64,000 bases of DNA from Caulobacterales bacterium (GCA_016183935.1 JACPDR010000046.1:1-64000), one strand, 5' to 3'; positions 1 through 8,171 are shown, numbered from the stretch's first letter. Made by a program: numbers and translations. The notes: generated from the letters alone by a model not told the origin.

Positions 1-539
1 CGGTCGCCGGCGGCGGCGCCACGGCGGCGGGGGGCGCCGCGCGCATGGTCGGACCCGCGCGGGCGGCGGCGGGCGCGGGATCGGGACGCCCGCCCACGCC
101 GCCGACCCCGCAGGGGCCGGCAACGACCCCCACGCCGTCGAACGACAATCCATCGCCGCCGGGTCCACGCCGCCCCTCCGGGGAAGTCACCAGGCCGTCG
201 TCGCAGGGCGCGGACGGGGTCGGCGAACCGGCCATGGCCTGGCGGCCGCCCACCGCATCGGACGGGACGGCGAGCGGGACGGCCGCGGACGCAGCGCCGT
301 CCGGGTCGGCCGGAGAGGACGCGACAGGCCGGTCGCCCGGCCGGATCGCGGCCGAGGCCGAGGCCGCCAGGGCGGACTTCCACCGCGCCGCGGCGCGCCC
401 CGCGACCGCCGGAGGAAGTCAGCGGGGCCGGTCCGCCGCCCTGCAGGCCTTCTTCGTCGCCAACGCCGGACGGGGCCTGCTGCCCTCCGGCGAGACCAGC
501 GGAGCCCTGTCGCCCAATCTGAAGACCGAGGAGTCCTGA
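1..539 (+). CDS. trbL: TrbL conjugal transfer protein, C-terminal end (partial)
   Basis: The reading frame is open from the left edge (first full codon at position 3) and stops at 537-539, so only the last 179 residues are visible. They are a low-complexity Ala/Gly/Pro/Ser/Thr-rich tail, typical of the cytoplasmic C-terminus of TrbL/VirB6-like inner-membrane proteins of P-type conjugation systems; the membrane segments would lie outside the window. The call rests mainly on position: trbF starts one base after the stop, and trbL-trbF-trbG-trbI is the usual order. The composition alone would not identify it. Confidence 0.6.
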   Translation, partial: VAGGGATAAGGAARMVGPARAAAGAGSGRPPTPPTPQGPATTPTPSNDNPSPPGPRRPSGEVTRPSSQGADGVGEPAMAWRPPTASDGTASGTAADAAPSGSAGEDATGRSPGRIAAEAEAARADFHRAAARPATAGGSQRGRSAALQAFFVANAGRGLLPSGETSGALSPNLKTEES

Positions 540-540
540 G

Positions 541-1224
541 ATGCACCCCTTCTTCCGGCCCGGACGGGCCATGGCCTCGGCGCCGGACTCCACGCCCTAC
601 CAGCGCGCGGGCCAGGTCTGGGACGACCGCATGGGGCTTTCCCTGACCCATGCCCGCAACTGGCGGCGCATCGCCCTGGCCAATCTGGCGCTGGCCGGCT
701 TCCTGGGCGCCGGCTGGTGGGTCCAGGCCGATCGCGCCGTCGTGAAGCCCTTCGTGGTCGAGGTGTCGGACTGGGGCGAAACCCAGCGCATCACCGCCAT
801 CGGCGGCCGCTACGAGCCCAACGAGGCCCAGATCGGTCACGCGCTCGCGGGCTGGGTGCGGGACGTGCGCTCCAAGTCGATCGATCCGGTCGTCATCCGC
901 CAGAACTGGCTCCGGGCCTATGACCTGATGACGCCGAAGGCGGCGGCCTTCCTGAACGCCTGGGCCCAGGCCCACGACCCCTTCGCCGAGGTCGGGCGCG
1001 AGGCTGTCAGCGTCGAGATCCTGAATGTCGTCCGCCGCACGGACCGGACCTTCGACCTGCAATGGCGCGAGACCCGCTTCGTCAACGGCCAGTCGGCCGG
1101 TCCCGAACGCTGGCGGGCCCTGATCACCACGACGATCCAGCCGCCCCGCACGGAGGCCGAGCTGATGAAGAACCCCCTTGGACTGAAAATCGAGGATGTA
1201 TCATGGACCCCCGACGCCTCCTGA
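541..1224 (+). CDS. trbF: TrbF, VirB8-like conjugation protein
   Basis: A 227-residue protein with a short cytoplasmic N-terminus, one membrane segment at about residues 40-62 (ALANLALAGFLGAGWWVQAD) and a periplasmic VirB8/TrbF domain, including the family-typical VVKPFVVEV strand just after the membrane and a VRDVRSKSIDPVVIRQNW helix. TrbF is the periplasmic scaffold of the inner-membrane complex of the mating-pair T4SS. The gene follows trbL by one base and overlaps trbG by 22 bases, so the group is one tightly packed operon. Confidence 0.9.
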   Translation: MHPFFRPGRAMASAPDSTPYQRAGQVWDDRMGLSLTHARNWRRIALANLALAGFLGAGWWVQADRAVVKPFVVEVSDWGETQRITAIGGRYEPNEAQIGHALAGWVRDVRSKSIDPVVIRQNWLRAYDLMTPKAAAFLNAWAQAHDPFAEVGREAVSVEILNVVRRTDRTFDLQWRETRFVNGQSAGPERWRALITTTIQPPRTEAELMKNPLGLKIEDVSWTPDAS

Positions 1225-2228
1225 TCCTGGCCGCCCTGGGCCTGTCGCTGCCGGGCTGCGCGGTCTTCCGCGACAATCCCGCCCCTTCGGCTCCCGTGGC
1301 GGCGATCGCTCCGGCGTCCGCCGGCGGCGTGAGGTGGGGCGCGGCCGCTGAACCCGAGCCGGCCCTGGCGGCCGCCGGGACGGTTCAAGCCGGCTCCGGG
1401 TCGGAGCGGCCTTATGAGGCCGGACCGGCGGGCCTGGCGCCGGCGCCGACGGCGCCGGCCGTTTCGGCTGGCGCGACGGGGCGCCCCGCCATCGCGGCGG
1501 CCAATGCGGCGGCCCGCGAGCCGTCCCGGGAGGACCGGTTCGTGGGCGGGGTCCAGGTGTTCGCCTGGTCGCCCGGACGGGTGTTCGAGGTCTGGACCGC
1601 GCCCTTGCGCGTGACCACCCTGACCCTGGCCTTGGGCGAGACCCTCGTCGCCAAGGCGGCGGGCGACACCGTGCGCTGGCAGATCGGCGAGGCGATCTCC
1701 GGCGCGGGCGCGGACCGCAGGACCCATGTCCTGCTCAAGCCCCTCGAGCGGGGTCTTGAAACCAACCTCGTGCTGACCACCAACAGGCGGGTGTATCTCA
1801 TTGATCTTAAAAGCGGGGCCGCCGACGCATTCAACGCCGCCGTCGCCTGGGATGCGAATCCCCTCCTGGCCGGGAACGACGTTGTCCCGTCCGCCGCGGT
1901 CCCGATCGCGGAGCCCGTGGCGACGCCGCGACGCGACCTGGACGCCCGTTACCGGATCGAACCGCGGGGCCGCCGTCCGCGCTGGACGCCGACCTCCGTG
2001 TTCAACGACGGCCTGCGGACCTTCATCACCTTCGATCCGGACATGCAGGTGGACGAGGCGCCCGCCCTGTTCGTCGTCGCCCCCGACGGCGAGACCCAAC
2101 TGGTCAACTACCGGCAGGTCGGCGGCCTGTTCGTCGTCGACCGGGTGTTCGACCGGGCCGAACTGCGCCTTGGCGACCGCCGTCCGCAGATTGTCCGCAT
2201 CCGTCGTCTTTCCGGAGGCCGCTCATGA
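1203..2228 (+). CDS. trbG: TrbG, VirB9-like conjugation protein (lipoprotein)
   Basis: A 341-residue protein from the ATG at 1203, which opens a clean lipoprotein signal (RRLLILAALGLSLPGCA, lipidated Cys about residue 19). A low-complexity Ala/Pro linker follows, then the VirB9/TrbG beta-domain (FAWSPGRVFEVWTAPLRVTTLTL at the start; near the end FNDGLRTFITFDPDMQ and DRRPQIVRIRR). TrbG forms the outer-membrane part of the core complex with TrbI. The longer reading with a start at 1062 was not used because it lacks the signal peptide and overlaps most of trbF. It overlaps trbI by four bases (ATGA). Confidence 0.92.
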   Translation: MDPRRLLILAALGLSLPGCAVFRDNPAPSAPVAAIAPASAGGVRWGAAAEPEPALAAAGTVQAGSGSERPYEAGPAGLAPAPTAPAVSAGATGRPAIAAANAAAREPSREDRFVGGVQVFAWSPGRVFEVWTAPLRVTTLTLALGETLVAKAAGDTVRWQIGEAISGAGADRRTHVLLKPLERGLETNLVLTTNRRVYLIDLKSGAADAFNAAVAWDANPLLAGNDVVPSAAVPIAEPVATPRRDLDARYRIEPRGRRPRWTPTSVFNDGLRTFITFDPDMQVDEAPALFVVAPDGETQLVNYRQVGGLFVVDRVFDRAELRLGDRRPQIVRIRRLSGGRS

Positions 2229-3394
2229 CCGATGTCGATCCTCGCCTGTCCGAACGGCCAGCCATCCCGACCAAGGAACCCCCGCCGGGCCTCAGCAGCC
2301 GGGCGCCGCGTCCCCCTGCCGTGCGCCTGCGCAAATCCGTGGTCCAGGCCATCGTCACCGGCGGCGCGGTGCTTGTCTCGGGCTCCCTGGCCTGGGCCTT
2401 TGTGGTCCAGCCGGAATTGCGTGACAGCGCCCGACAAAAGCAGGCCGAGGCGCGGGAAGACCAGGCGCGGGGCGTCGTCCGCCCCGCCGAGGCGGTCACC
2501 GACCAGCCGGCGACTTACGATCGCCTGCCGGAGCCGCGGATCGGCACCGGGGACATGGACACGGCGGAGGCGGGCGCGACGTCGGCGCCGGCCGCGCGGA
2601 GCGCCGGCGCCTTTGCTCCCGTCTATCAGTCGGCGCCGACGTCGCACGCCCGCGGACCCAGCCCGCGCGAGCAGGCGGCGCGCTCCGGCCTGTTTTTTGA
2701 GGACGCGCGCACCCAGGCTGCGGCCTCGGGGGCGTCCGCGTCGGCGCCCGGCGGGGCTCGGTCGCCGGCCGTCAATCCGGACTATGGCGCGATCTACAAC
2801 GGCCATGCGCTCGTGGCGCCGCTCTCGCCGTTCGAGCTGAAGGCCGGCGCCATCGTGCCCGCGGCGCTTCTGACAGCCGTGGACACGTCCCGCGCCGGAC
2901 CCGTGATCGCGACGGTCACGCAGAACGTCTATGACTCCGTGAGCGGCCGCTATCTGCTGTTGCCGCAGGGCACGCGGCTGGTCGGCGTCTCCGAGGGCGA
3001 AAGCGCCTACGGCGATCGCCGGGCCTTCCTGACCTGGAAGCGGTTGATCCTGCCCAACGGCAAGAGCCTGATCCTGACCGGCGAGCCGGGCGTGGACGCG
3101 CAGGGCGCCGTCGGGGTGCGGGGTCAGGTCGATCGGCGCCTGTGGCCGCTTGTGGTCGGCACGCTGTTCGCCGGGGCCATCACCACGCTCGGCCAGATCG
3201 CCCGGGACGACGACGGGGGCTCGGGCGGCTTGCTCGGCGACGCGGGCGACGCGGCGGCCATAGAGGGCGCCCAGGTCGGCGGCCGGCTGGTGGACCGCGA
3301 GCTGGAGGTCCGGCCTTCGATCCGGCTGAGGGCCGGCGCGCCGGTGCGGGTGATGATCACCCGCGACCTGATCCTGGAGCCGTACCGGCCATGA
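2225..3394 (+). CDS. trbI: TrbI, VirB10-like conjugation protein
   Basis: A 389-residue protein with a Pro-rich cytoplasmic N-terminus, one membrane segment at about residues 39-60, a long Ala/Pro linker and a C-terminal VirB10/TrbI beta-barrel domain. Family-typical stretches are LKAGAIVPAALLTAVDTS, YLLLPQGTRLVGVSEG and PVRVMITRDLILEPY at the C-terminus. It spans both membranes as the structural core of the T4SS. Its start overlaps the trbG stop and its stop overlaps the traF start (ATGA), which indicates translational coupling. Confidence 0.93.
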   Translation: MTDVDPRLSERPAIPTKEPPPGLSSRAPRPPAVRLRKSVVQAIVTGGAVLVSGSLAWAFVVQPELRDSARQKQAEAREDQARGVVRPAEAVTDQPATYDRLPEPRIGTGDMDTAEAGATSAPAARSAGAFAPVYQSAPTSHARGPSPREQAARSGLFFEDARTQAAASGASASAPGGARSPAVNPDYGAIYNGHALVAPLSPFELKAGAIVPAALLTAVDTSRAGPVIATVTQNVYDSVSGRYLLLPQGTRLVGVSEGESAYGDRRAFLTWKRLILPNGKSLILTGEPGVDAQGAVGVRGQVDRRLWPLVVGTLFAGAITTLGQIARDDDGGSGGLLGDAGDAAAIEGAQVGGRLVDRELEVRPSIRLRAGAPVRVMITRDLILEPYRP

Positions 3395-3900
3395 GCCAGC
3401 CCCTCAAATCGGGCGGGCCCTGGCTCATGATCGCCGCCCTGGGACTCCTGGCCGGCGCGGCCGCGGTCGCCGACCGGACGCCGGCCCTGGCTCTGGTCAA
3501 CGAGAGCCCGAGCCTGCCCCGGGGGATATATCTGAGACGGCCCGGGGCCGATCCCGCCCGTGGCGCCGTGGTGGCCATTCCACAGCCACCGGAGGCGCGG
3601 CCCTATCTGGCGTCGCTCGGCATGCCGGCGGACGTGCGCCTGATCAAACGGGTCGCCGCAGTCGGCGGCGACGAGGTCTGCGCGGATGCCGGCGGGGTGC
3701 GCACGCCGGTTCGCCGCGTACGCGCCTTGCCGCGCGATCGCCGGGGCGCGCCCCTGACCGCCTGGACGGGATGTCGGCGGCTGGCCGAGGCGGAACTCTT
3801 CCTGCTGGGCGACACCGCCGGCAGTTTCGACAGCCGGTATTTCGGGCCGGTCGCCCGGTCCGGGGTGGACGGCGTCTATCGGGAGATTCTGACATGGTGA
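3391..3900 (+). CDS. traF: TraF-type conjugal signal peptidase (S26 family)
   Basis: A 169-residue protein with an N-terminal membrane anchor (about residues 11-27) and the S26C peptidase fold. The nucleophile serine is expected at Ser41 in SLPRGIY and the general-base lysine at Lys86 in RLIKRVAAVGGD; the closing motif is LLGDTAGSFDSRYFGPV. In RP4 this peptidase matures and cyclises the TrbC pilin. The start at 3391 overlaps the trbI stop; the longer frame from 3142 is a shadow of trbI. Confidence 0.88.
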   Translation: MSQPLKSGGPWLMIAALGLLAGAAAVADRTPALALVNESPSLPRGIYLRRPGADPARGAVVAIPQPPEARPYLASLGMPADVRLIKRVAAVGGDEVCADAGGVRTPVRRVRALPRDRRGAPLTAWTGCRRLAEAELFLLGDTAGSFDSRYFGPVARSGVDGVYREILTW

Positions 3901-4511
3901 GACTGGCCTGCCTGGCCGCGATGGCGGCGGCGATGGCGACCACCGCAGCCGCAGGGCCGGTGTCGGCCCAGACCGTGAACTGGCGCGACGCGGGGGGCGA
4001 CATGTTCGGCCGGCCGGCGGAGCCGATAGTCGAGGCAGAACCGGCTGTCCTGGACCCGGCGTGGATCGCGCCCCTCAGCCAGCCCTTTCAGGACGCCATC
4101 GCCGCAGCCGCGGCGCGGCACGGTCTGGATCCCAAGCTCCTCCACGCTCTGGTGGTGACCGAGAGCGCCTACCGGCCCGACGCCCGGTCGCCGGTCGGCG
4201 CGGGGGGACTGACCCAGCTGATGCCGGGCACCGCCGTTGAGCTGGGCGTCCGCGACCGCTTCGATCCCGTCGAGAACCTGCGCGGCGGTGCGGACTATCT
4301 GGCGCGTCAGATCCGGCGCTTCGGCGATCTGCGGCTTGCGCTGGCGGCCTATAACGCGGGTCCGGCCCGGGTCGCGCGGCTGGGGCGGATGCCGGACATC
4401 GCCGAGACCCAGGCCTATGTGGCGACGGTCGTGGACTGCTATCTGGCGCTGACGGCGGGGCAGGGGATCACCCGATCGACCCAGTGTCGCCCGCGCAGAG
4501 CGAGGCGATGA
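3894..4511 (+). CDS. Lytic transglycosylase of the conjugation system
   Basis: A 205-residue protein with a Sec signal peptide (cleavage near VSAQ, residues 23-26) and a single SLT (goose-lysozyme-like) domain. The catalytic Glu is Glu90 in VVTESAY; the flanking motifs GAGGLTQLMPGTA, NLRGGADYL and ALAAYNAGPARV are all present. It is expected to open peptidoglycan locally for T4SS assembly, the job of VirB1/TrbN. It overlaps the traF stop by seven bases and its own stop (ATGA) overlaps the next gene, so it belongs to the trb operon. Confidence 0.9.
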   Translation: MVRLACLAAMAAAMATTAAAGPVSAQTVNWRDAGGDMFGRPAEPIVEAEPAVLDPAWIAPLSQPFQDAIAAAAARHGLDPKLLHALVVTESAYRPDARSPVGAGGLTQLMPGTAVELGVRDRFDPVENLRGGADYLARQIRRFGDLRLALAAYNAGPARVARLGRMPDIAETQAYVATVVDCYLALTAGQGITRSTQCRPRRARR

Positions 4512-4789
4512 TCGGGGAGATCCAGGCGGGACCCGGGGTCGCGTCGGGCGGGGACGAGGACCTGCTGACGCGGACGGAGGCGTCGGCGTTCCTGGCCCAG
4601 TTCGGCATCCGGTTGAAGCCGTCCACTCTGGCGCGGCTGTGGTCGACTGGCGGAGGCGGCCCGCCGTGCCGCCATATCCGGTCCAGGCCCCATTATCCGC
4701 GCGGCCTGCTGCGGGAGTGGGCGCGGTCGCAGATCACCGACATCCGCACCGCCGCGCCGCCGGCGGCGAGGGGACGGCGCCGTGGCTGA
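4508..4789 (+). CDS. Small excisionase/HTH-like DNA-binding protein
   Basis: A 93-residue protein if started at the ATG at 4508, which overlaps the previous stop as ATGA; an in-frame ATG at 4484 is also possible. The central part (LLTRTEASAFLAQFGIRLKPSTLARLWS, then HYPRGLLREWARS) reads like a winged-helix/excisionase-type helix-turn-helix that uses a plant-like RG-L-W-A second half. Its place at the end of a transfer operon, next to an AlpA-like gene, suggests a regulator or directionality factor of the mobile element. The family assignment is an inference from pattern only. Confidence 0.6.
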   Translation: MIGEIQAGPGVASGGDEDLLTRTEASAFLAQFGIRLKPSTLARLWSTGGGGPPCRHIRSRPHYPRGLLREWARSQITDIRTAAPPAARGRRRG

Positions 4790-4985
4790 CCGTCCGATCA
4801 GAGGTGTCGCGCCGCCGCCGCCGCCGGTCGCCGGTCTGCTGGCGGATCCGGCCGCCAGCTTCGCGGTCAAGGACGTAACCCGGCGCGGGGCGGCGCGCGA
4901 TTGCGTGGACGCCACGATTGACGCCCGGGTGCTTTGCGCGGTGTTCGAGACGGCGGCCGGCCGGATGTTCGGAGGCCTGTCATGA
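4782..4985 (+). CDS. Small hypothetical protein in the trb-tail cluster
   Basis: A 67-residue reading frame that overlaps the previous gene by eight bases and the next by four (ATGA), a spacing that supports translation. The N-terminus has a run of prolines (residues 11-15); the rest (ASFAVKDVTRRGAARDCVDATIDARVLCAVFETAAGRMFGG) looks like two short helices. I do not recognise a family. The function is unknown; the context suggests a mobile-element accessory gene. Confidence 0.45.
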   Translation: MADRPIRGVAPPPPPVAGLLADPAASFAVKDVTRRGAARDCVDATIDARVLCAVFETAAGRMFGGLS

Positions 4986-5407
4986 CCTTCGGACCCGAAG
5001 GCGGTCCGGTCGAGACGGGTGGCCCGGAAGACCGGTTGCTGCCCTGGGATCGCGTCCGGGACGTTACGGGCCTCAGCCGGTCCACGGCGTGGCGCCTGCA
5101 GCAGGTCGGGGATTTTCCCGAACCCGTGCGCATCTCGCCCAACCGGGTCGGCTGGTGGGAAAGCGAACTGACCGCCTGGAAGGCGACACGCAAGACCCGG
5201 GGCCTGCCATGTCCCAGGCCGCTGGCCCGGCCCCGGGAGCCGAAGCTGATCCAGACGGCGCGATCGTCTCGTCGTCAGCCTGACAAGGCCGCCGCCGCCG
5301 CCCCGGCGACGGCCGTGTCGGAGCCTTCGAGCGCCGTTGCGCCGGCGACCCCGCCCCGGCGGCGGAAACGGCAGGCGTCAACCGATCAGATCGATTTCGG
5401 GTTCTAG
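4982..5407 (+). CDS. AlpA-family phage/ICE transcriptional regulator
   Basis: A 141-residue protein from the ATG at 4982 (ATGA overlap with the previous stop). Residues about 20-65 form the AlpA/MerR-like fold: LLPWDRVRDVTGLSRSTAWRLQQ is the helix-turn-helix and FPEPVRISPNRVGWWESELTAW is the wing with the typical FP-PV-(L)-VGW-E-EV-W signature. The C-terminal half is a disordered, basic Ala/Pro/Arg tail ending in DQIDFGF. AlpA-like proteins control excision and integration genes of prophages and ICEs, which fits the adjoining transfer operon. Confidence 0.82.
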   Translation: MTFGPEGGPVETGGPEDRLLPWDRVRDVTGLSRSTAWRLQQVGDFPEPVRISPNRVGWWESELTAWKATRKTRGLPCPRPLARPREPKLIQTARSSRRQPDKAAAAAPATAVSEPSSAVAPATPPRRRKRQASTDQIDFGF

Positions 5408-5432
5408 GAGGATTGGCTCCCACACTGTCAAT

Positions 5433-5448
5433 GGAGCCTGAAGGCTCC
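5433..5448. other. Short hairpin after the trb-tail operon
   Basis: A GGAGCC-TGAA-GGCTCC stem-loop (6-bp stem, 4-base loop) lies 26 bases after the AlpA-like stop codon. There is no T-tract after it, so it is at best a weak terminator or processing site. Confidence 0.3.
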
Positions 5449-5506
5449 GTGCGTGCCGAAGGTCGCCCGGCGGATTGCGCCTATGGATATTCGTGCAAAG
5501 AGAGTT

Positions 5507-5632
5507 TGACGGACGTTTTGGGTCGATACGGGAGTTTTACGGACATTTGGCCTTTGACTGGCGTCTTAAGAGAAGGCACATTAAGTGGCTCTGACGGACA
5601 TTGTTGCGTTTTAGGGGATTGTGACGGACATT
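5507..5632. repeat. Four iteron-like direct repeats (TKACGGACRTT)
   Basis: Four direct copies of an 11-base motif: TGACGGACGTT at 5507-5517, TTACGGACATT at 5537-5547, TGACGGACATT at 5592-5602 and TGACGGACATT at 5622-5632. Start-to-start spacing is 30, 55 and 30 bases, so the copies form two identical 30-bp pairs. The stretch is clearly less GC-rich than its flanks and lies directly before the Fic gene. It could be an operator for the AbiEi-like domain of that protein, an iteron set, or the repeat-bearing end of a lost IS21-family element. Confidence 0.6.
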
Positions 5633-5665
5633 CCCTGCACTTCGCGCGGTCTTGGGAGACGGTCA

Positions 5666-7243
5666 ATGGCTGACATCCTCTTCACGCCCTCGGGCAGCGA
5701 AGCGACCGACAGAAAGATTCGGCGGGATCATGAAAGCGGCAAGCTCGTTCGGATCGCGACCGGCATCTATGTTGAGCCCGGCGCCGAACCGATCGACGCC
5801 GTCGTGCGTCGAAAATGGTCGATCATTCTCGGCCGGCTCGTTCCCGATGGCGTCGCCACCGACAGGACGGGAATGGAGAGCCAACCCTGGAGGGACCGCT
5901 CCAGCGGCGCGCCGAAGGGCGCCGGCCATGTCTTCGTGAGCGCGCCGCGCACCCGGGACGTGATCACCCTCCCGGGTCTCGAGATCCATATCCGTCAAGG
6001 CGTCGGACCCGTCGAGGGCGACATTCCCTATCTGGGGACCTGGCTCGCCGGACCCATCCGAAAGCTGCTCGACAACCTCAGCCCCTCGCGCGCCCGAAAC
6101 GGGCCCGCCCGCACCCTGGGCAAGGCGGGGGTCGAAGCCGCGCTCGAGAGCCTGTGTTCGACCCACGGAGAAGAGAGCCTGAACCACATCCGGGACCAGG
6201 CCCGGACATTGGCGCCGGTCCTCCAACGGGAAAAGGAATTCGACCTCCTGAACGGACTGATCGGAGCGCTGCTCCGGACCCGTCAGACCAAGCTCGGCAC
6301 GGTCCAGGGACGGGCGCGGGCCGCTGGCGCGCCCCTGGACGCCGCCTGTGTCGATCGCCTCGTGATCCTGGCGGACCACCTTCAGGCCCGGGCTCCGCTG
6401 TCGATCGCCGACCGCGACACGACGCCGGGCCGCAAGGCGAGCGGGGCGTTCATAGAGGCCTACTTCTCCAACTTCATCGAGGGGACGGAATTCGCCGTCA
6501 GCGAGGCCGTCGACATCGTGTTCGAAGGCAAGATTCCCGATGCCCGGCCAGAGGATGGTCACGACGTTCTGAGCGCCTACCTCCAACTCGTCGATCTCGG
6601 GGCGCGTCCGGCCGGCGCACGGGGACCGGACGCGTTCATCGAGGAAATCCGGGAACGCCACCGGATCCTGATGGACGCGCGGCCATCGGTGCTGCCCGGC
6701 CAGTTCAAGACCCGCGCCAACAAGGCCGGCGACACCACCTTCGTCGCCCCGGACCGTGTCGAAGGAACCTTGCGGGAGGGCGTATCGATCCTGGAGACCC
6801 TCAGGGATCCGTTCGCCCGCGCCGTCTTCGTCCATTTCCTGCTTTCAGACGTCCACCCGTTCAATGACGGCAATGGCCGCCTGAGCCGCATCATGATGAC
6901 GAAGGAGCTCCTGGCCGGCGGCCTCTCCAGGATCGTGATCCCGACGGTGTTCCGGGAGGACTACCTCGACGCCCTGCGCGCCCTGTCGCGTCGGAACAAC
7001 CCCTCCATCCTGGTGAGGTCGCTCGAGTTCTGCCAGCGGGTGAGCGCCGCCTGCTCGGAGGAGACGACAGACGCCGCGATCACGACATGGGCGCGCGCCT
7101 ACGCCTTTTGCGAGAGTCCGCGCCACGCCCGGCTGGCCATGCCGAACCCGGCCTTGGCCATCGAGACGCTCGACGGCACCCCGGCGCCGATCGACTACTG
7201 GCGGGCCCTCAGGCACGACCAGGGCGCGCCGATGCCGATCTGA
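5666..7243 (+). CDS. Fic-domain protein with AbiEi-like N-terminal domain
   Basis: A 525-residue protein. The start at 5666 follows a GGGAG ribosome site 8 bases upstream. Residues 1-60 (MADILFTPSGSEATDRKIRR, then GKLVRIATGIYV) read as the winged helix of AbiEi-type antitoxins. The C-terminal half is a Fic domain with the full active motif HPFNDGNGRLSR at 397-408, so it can in principle transfer AMP from ATP to a target hydroxyl. An inhibitory S-x-x-x-E-G motif (SNFIEG, 268-273) precedes it, as in class II self-inhibited Fic enzymes. The target is unknown. It may be a defence or toxin-antitoxin-like cargo gene of the neighbouring element. Confidence 0.88.
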   Translation: MADILFTPSGSEATDRKIRRDHESGKLVRIATGIYVEPGAEPIDAVVRRKWSIILGRLVPDGVATDRTGMESQPWRDRSSGAPKGAGHVFVSAPRTRDVITLPGLEIHIRQGVGPVEGDIPYLGTWLAGPIRKLLDNLSPSRARNGPARTLGKAGVEAALESLCSTHGEESLNHIRDQARTLAPVLQREKEFDLLNGLIGALLRTRQTKLGTVQGRARAAGAPLDAACVDRLVILADHLQARAPLSIADRDTTPGRKASGAFIEAYFSNFIEGTEFAVSEAVDIVFEGKIPDARPEDGHDVLSAYLQLVDLGARPAGARGPDAFIEEIRERHRILMDARPSVLPGQFKTRANKAGDTTFVAPDRVEGTLREGVSILETLRDPFARAVFVHFLLSDVHPFNDGNGRLSRIMMTKELLAGGLSRIVIPTVFREDYLDALRALSRRNNPSILVRSLEFCQRVSAACSEETTDAAITTWARAYAFCESPRHARLAMPNPALAIETLDGTPAPIDYWRALRHDQGAPMPI

Positions 7244-7538
7244 TCAACGGGCGGCGGACGGCTCGGCCCATGACTCGATAGAATCCGCCCGAAGGCTCAC
7301 AGGTCTTGCGCGGCTGTTCTGACGCCCCGGGGCGTCGATCTCAGGCCGTAGCGGATCACAGGGGCGGTCATGGGCGGGTCATGCCCCGGACCCGCCGATC
7401 CAGAGGAGCCGGATTCTACGGTTTGGAAAGCAAGCCCGCCAATGACGACCGGGCGACTCCACCGGCTGCGAAAACCGGGGTGAGCCGCAGCCATGCGGTG
7501 GTCGAACCGTCGCGAGGGCCGTCGATCCGGCGCCTTGC
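7244..7538. other. Gene-poor spacer with a perfect 16-bp palindrome
   Basis: No supportable gene lies here. The 78-codon plus-strand frame from 7306 runs into the end of the following minus-strand gene and has no ribosome site. The clearest structure is GACGCCCCGGGGCGTC at 7321-7336, a perfect palindrome between the convergent ends of the Fic gene and the methyltransferase-like gene. It may be a bidirectional hairpin. Confidence 0.35.
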
Positions 7539-8171
7539 CTAGAAGAGGCGGGTCACCACCCCGAGCCTGTGCGCTGCCTGTCCCACATCGATCAGTTCGA
7601 ACAGCGGGATCGCCAGCAAGAACACCAGCCCGTCGCGGACCGTGAGCAGGAAGAGGGCGGGGCGAATGGTCAATTCATCCGCATCGCGCCAGAGCGAGAA
7701 GCGGGGCCAGAAGCGCGGCGTCCGGGCAAAATATCTGCCGTAGGTCTCCCCGAATTCGCGCAACAGAAACGCTTCCTCTCGCAGAACGGTGAAGTGGAAC
7801 ACCAGGACCGCCGCTCCTGCAAAAGCGGCGGCGATGACCAGGCTTCCGCTCTGGGCGCCGATGCCGAACGCCCCGATAAAGCTGAAAACGTAGAGGGGAT
7901 TGCGGCTGATCGCATAGGGCCCCCGGTTGACGATCTCCGCCTTCTTTCGACCCCCGATATAGAGGGTGCACCAGGCGCGGCCGACGATCGACAGGATGAT
8001 CGCCGCCAGGCCGACGGCCTCAACCGACTCGTGCCAGCGGCCGTCAACGCCGCCTACGGACTGGCTGACGATGGACAGGGTCATCAACCCAAGGAGTGCG
8101 ATTCCGATGGCGACCTTTCGCAGCTTCTGAATTGCAGCGAGGTCCAGGGCAGGCGCCGGCGTCGGGGTCAT
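7539..8171 (-). CDS. Isoprenylcysteine/phospholipid methyltransferase-family membrane protein
   Basis: A 210-residue integral membrane protein from the ATG at 8171 (the longer frame to 8360 adds an Arg-rich non-conserved leader). It has several hydrophobic segments and the family hallmark in its centre: NRGPYAISRNPLYVFSFIGAFG, followed by EEAFLLREFGETYGRYFARTPRF. These are the SAM- and substrate-binding elements of ICMT/PEMT-like methyltransferases; the substrate in bacteria is usually unknown. It lies at the left edge of the stress island without a visible FixK box. Confidence 0.8.
   Translation of the reverse strand: MTPTPAPALDLAAIQKLRKVAIGIALLGLMTLSIVSQSVGGVDGRWHESVEAVGLAAIILSIVGRAWCTLYIGGRKKAEIVNRGPYAISRNPLYVFSFIGAFGIGAQSGSLVIAAAFAGAAVLVFHFTVLREEAFLLREFGETYGRYFARTPRFWPRFSLWRDADELTIRPALFLLTVRDGLVFLLAIPLFELIDVGQAAHRLGVVTRLF

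Noticed and set aside
187-1062. A 291-codon minus-strand frame across trbL and trbF.
   Set aside because: No domain and Arg-rich; the plus-strand trb reading is clear.
7306-7542. A 78-codon plus-strand frame after the Fic gene.
   Set aside because: No ribosome site, overlaps the end of the convergent gene and shows no recognisable pattern.
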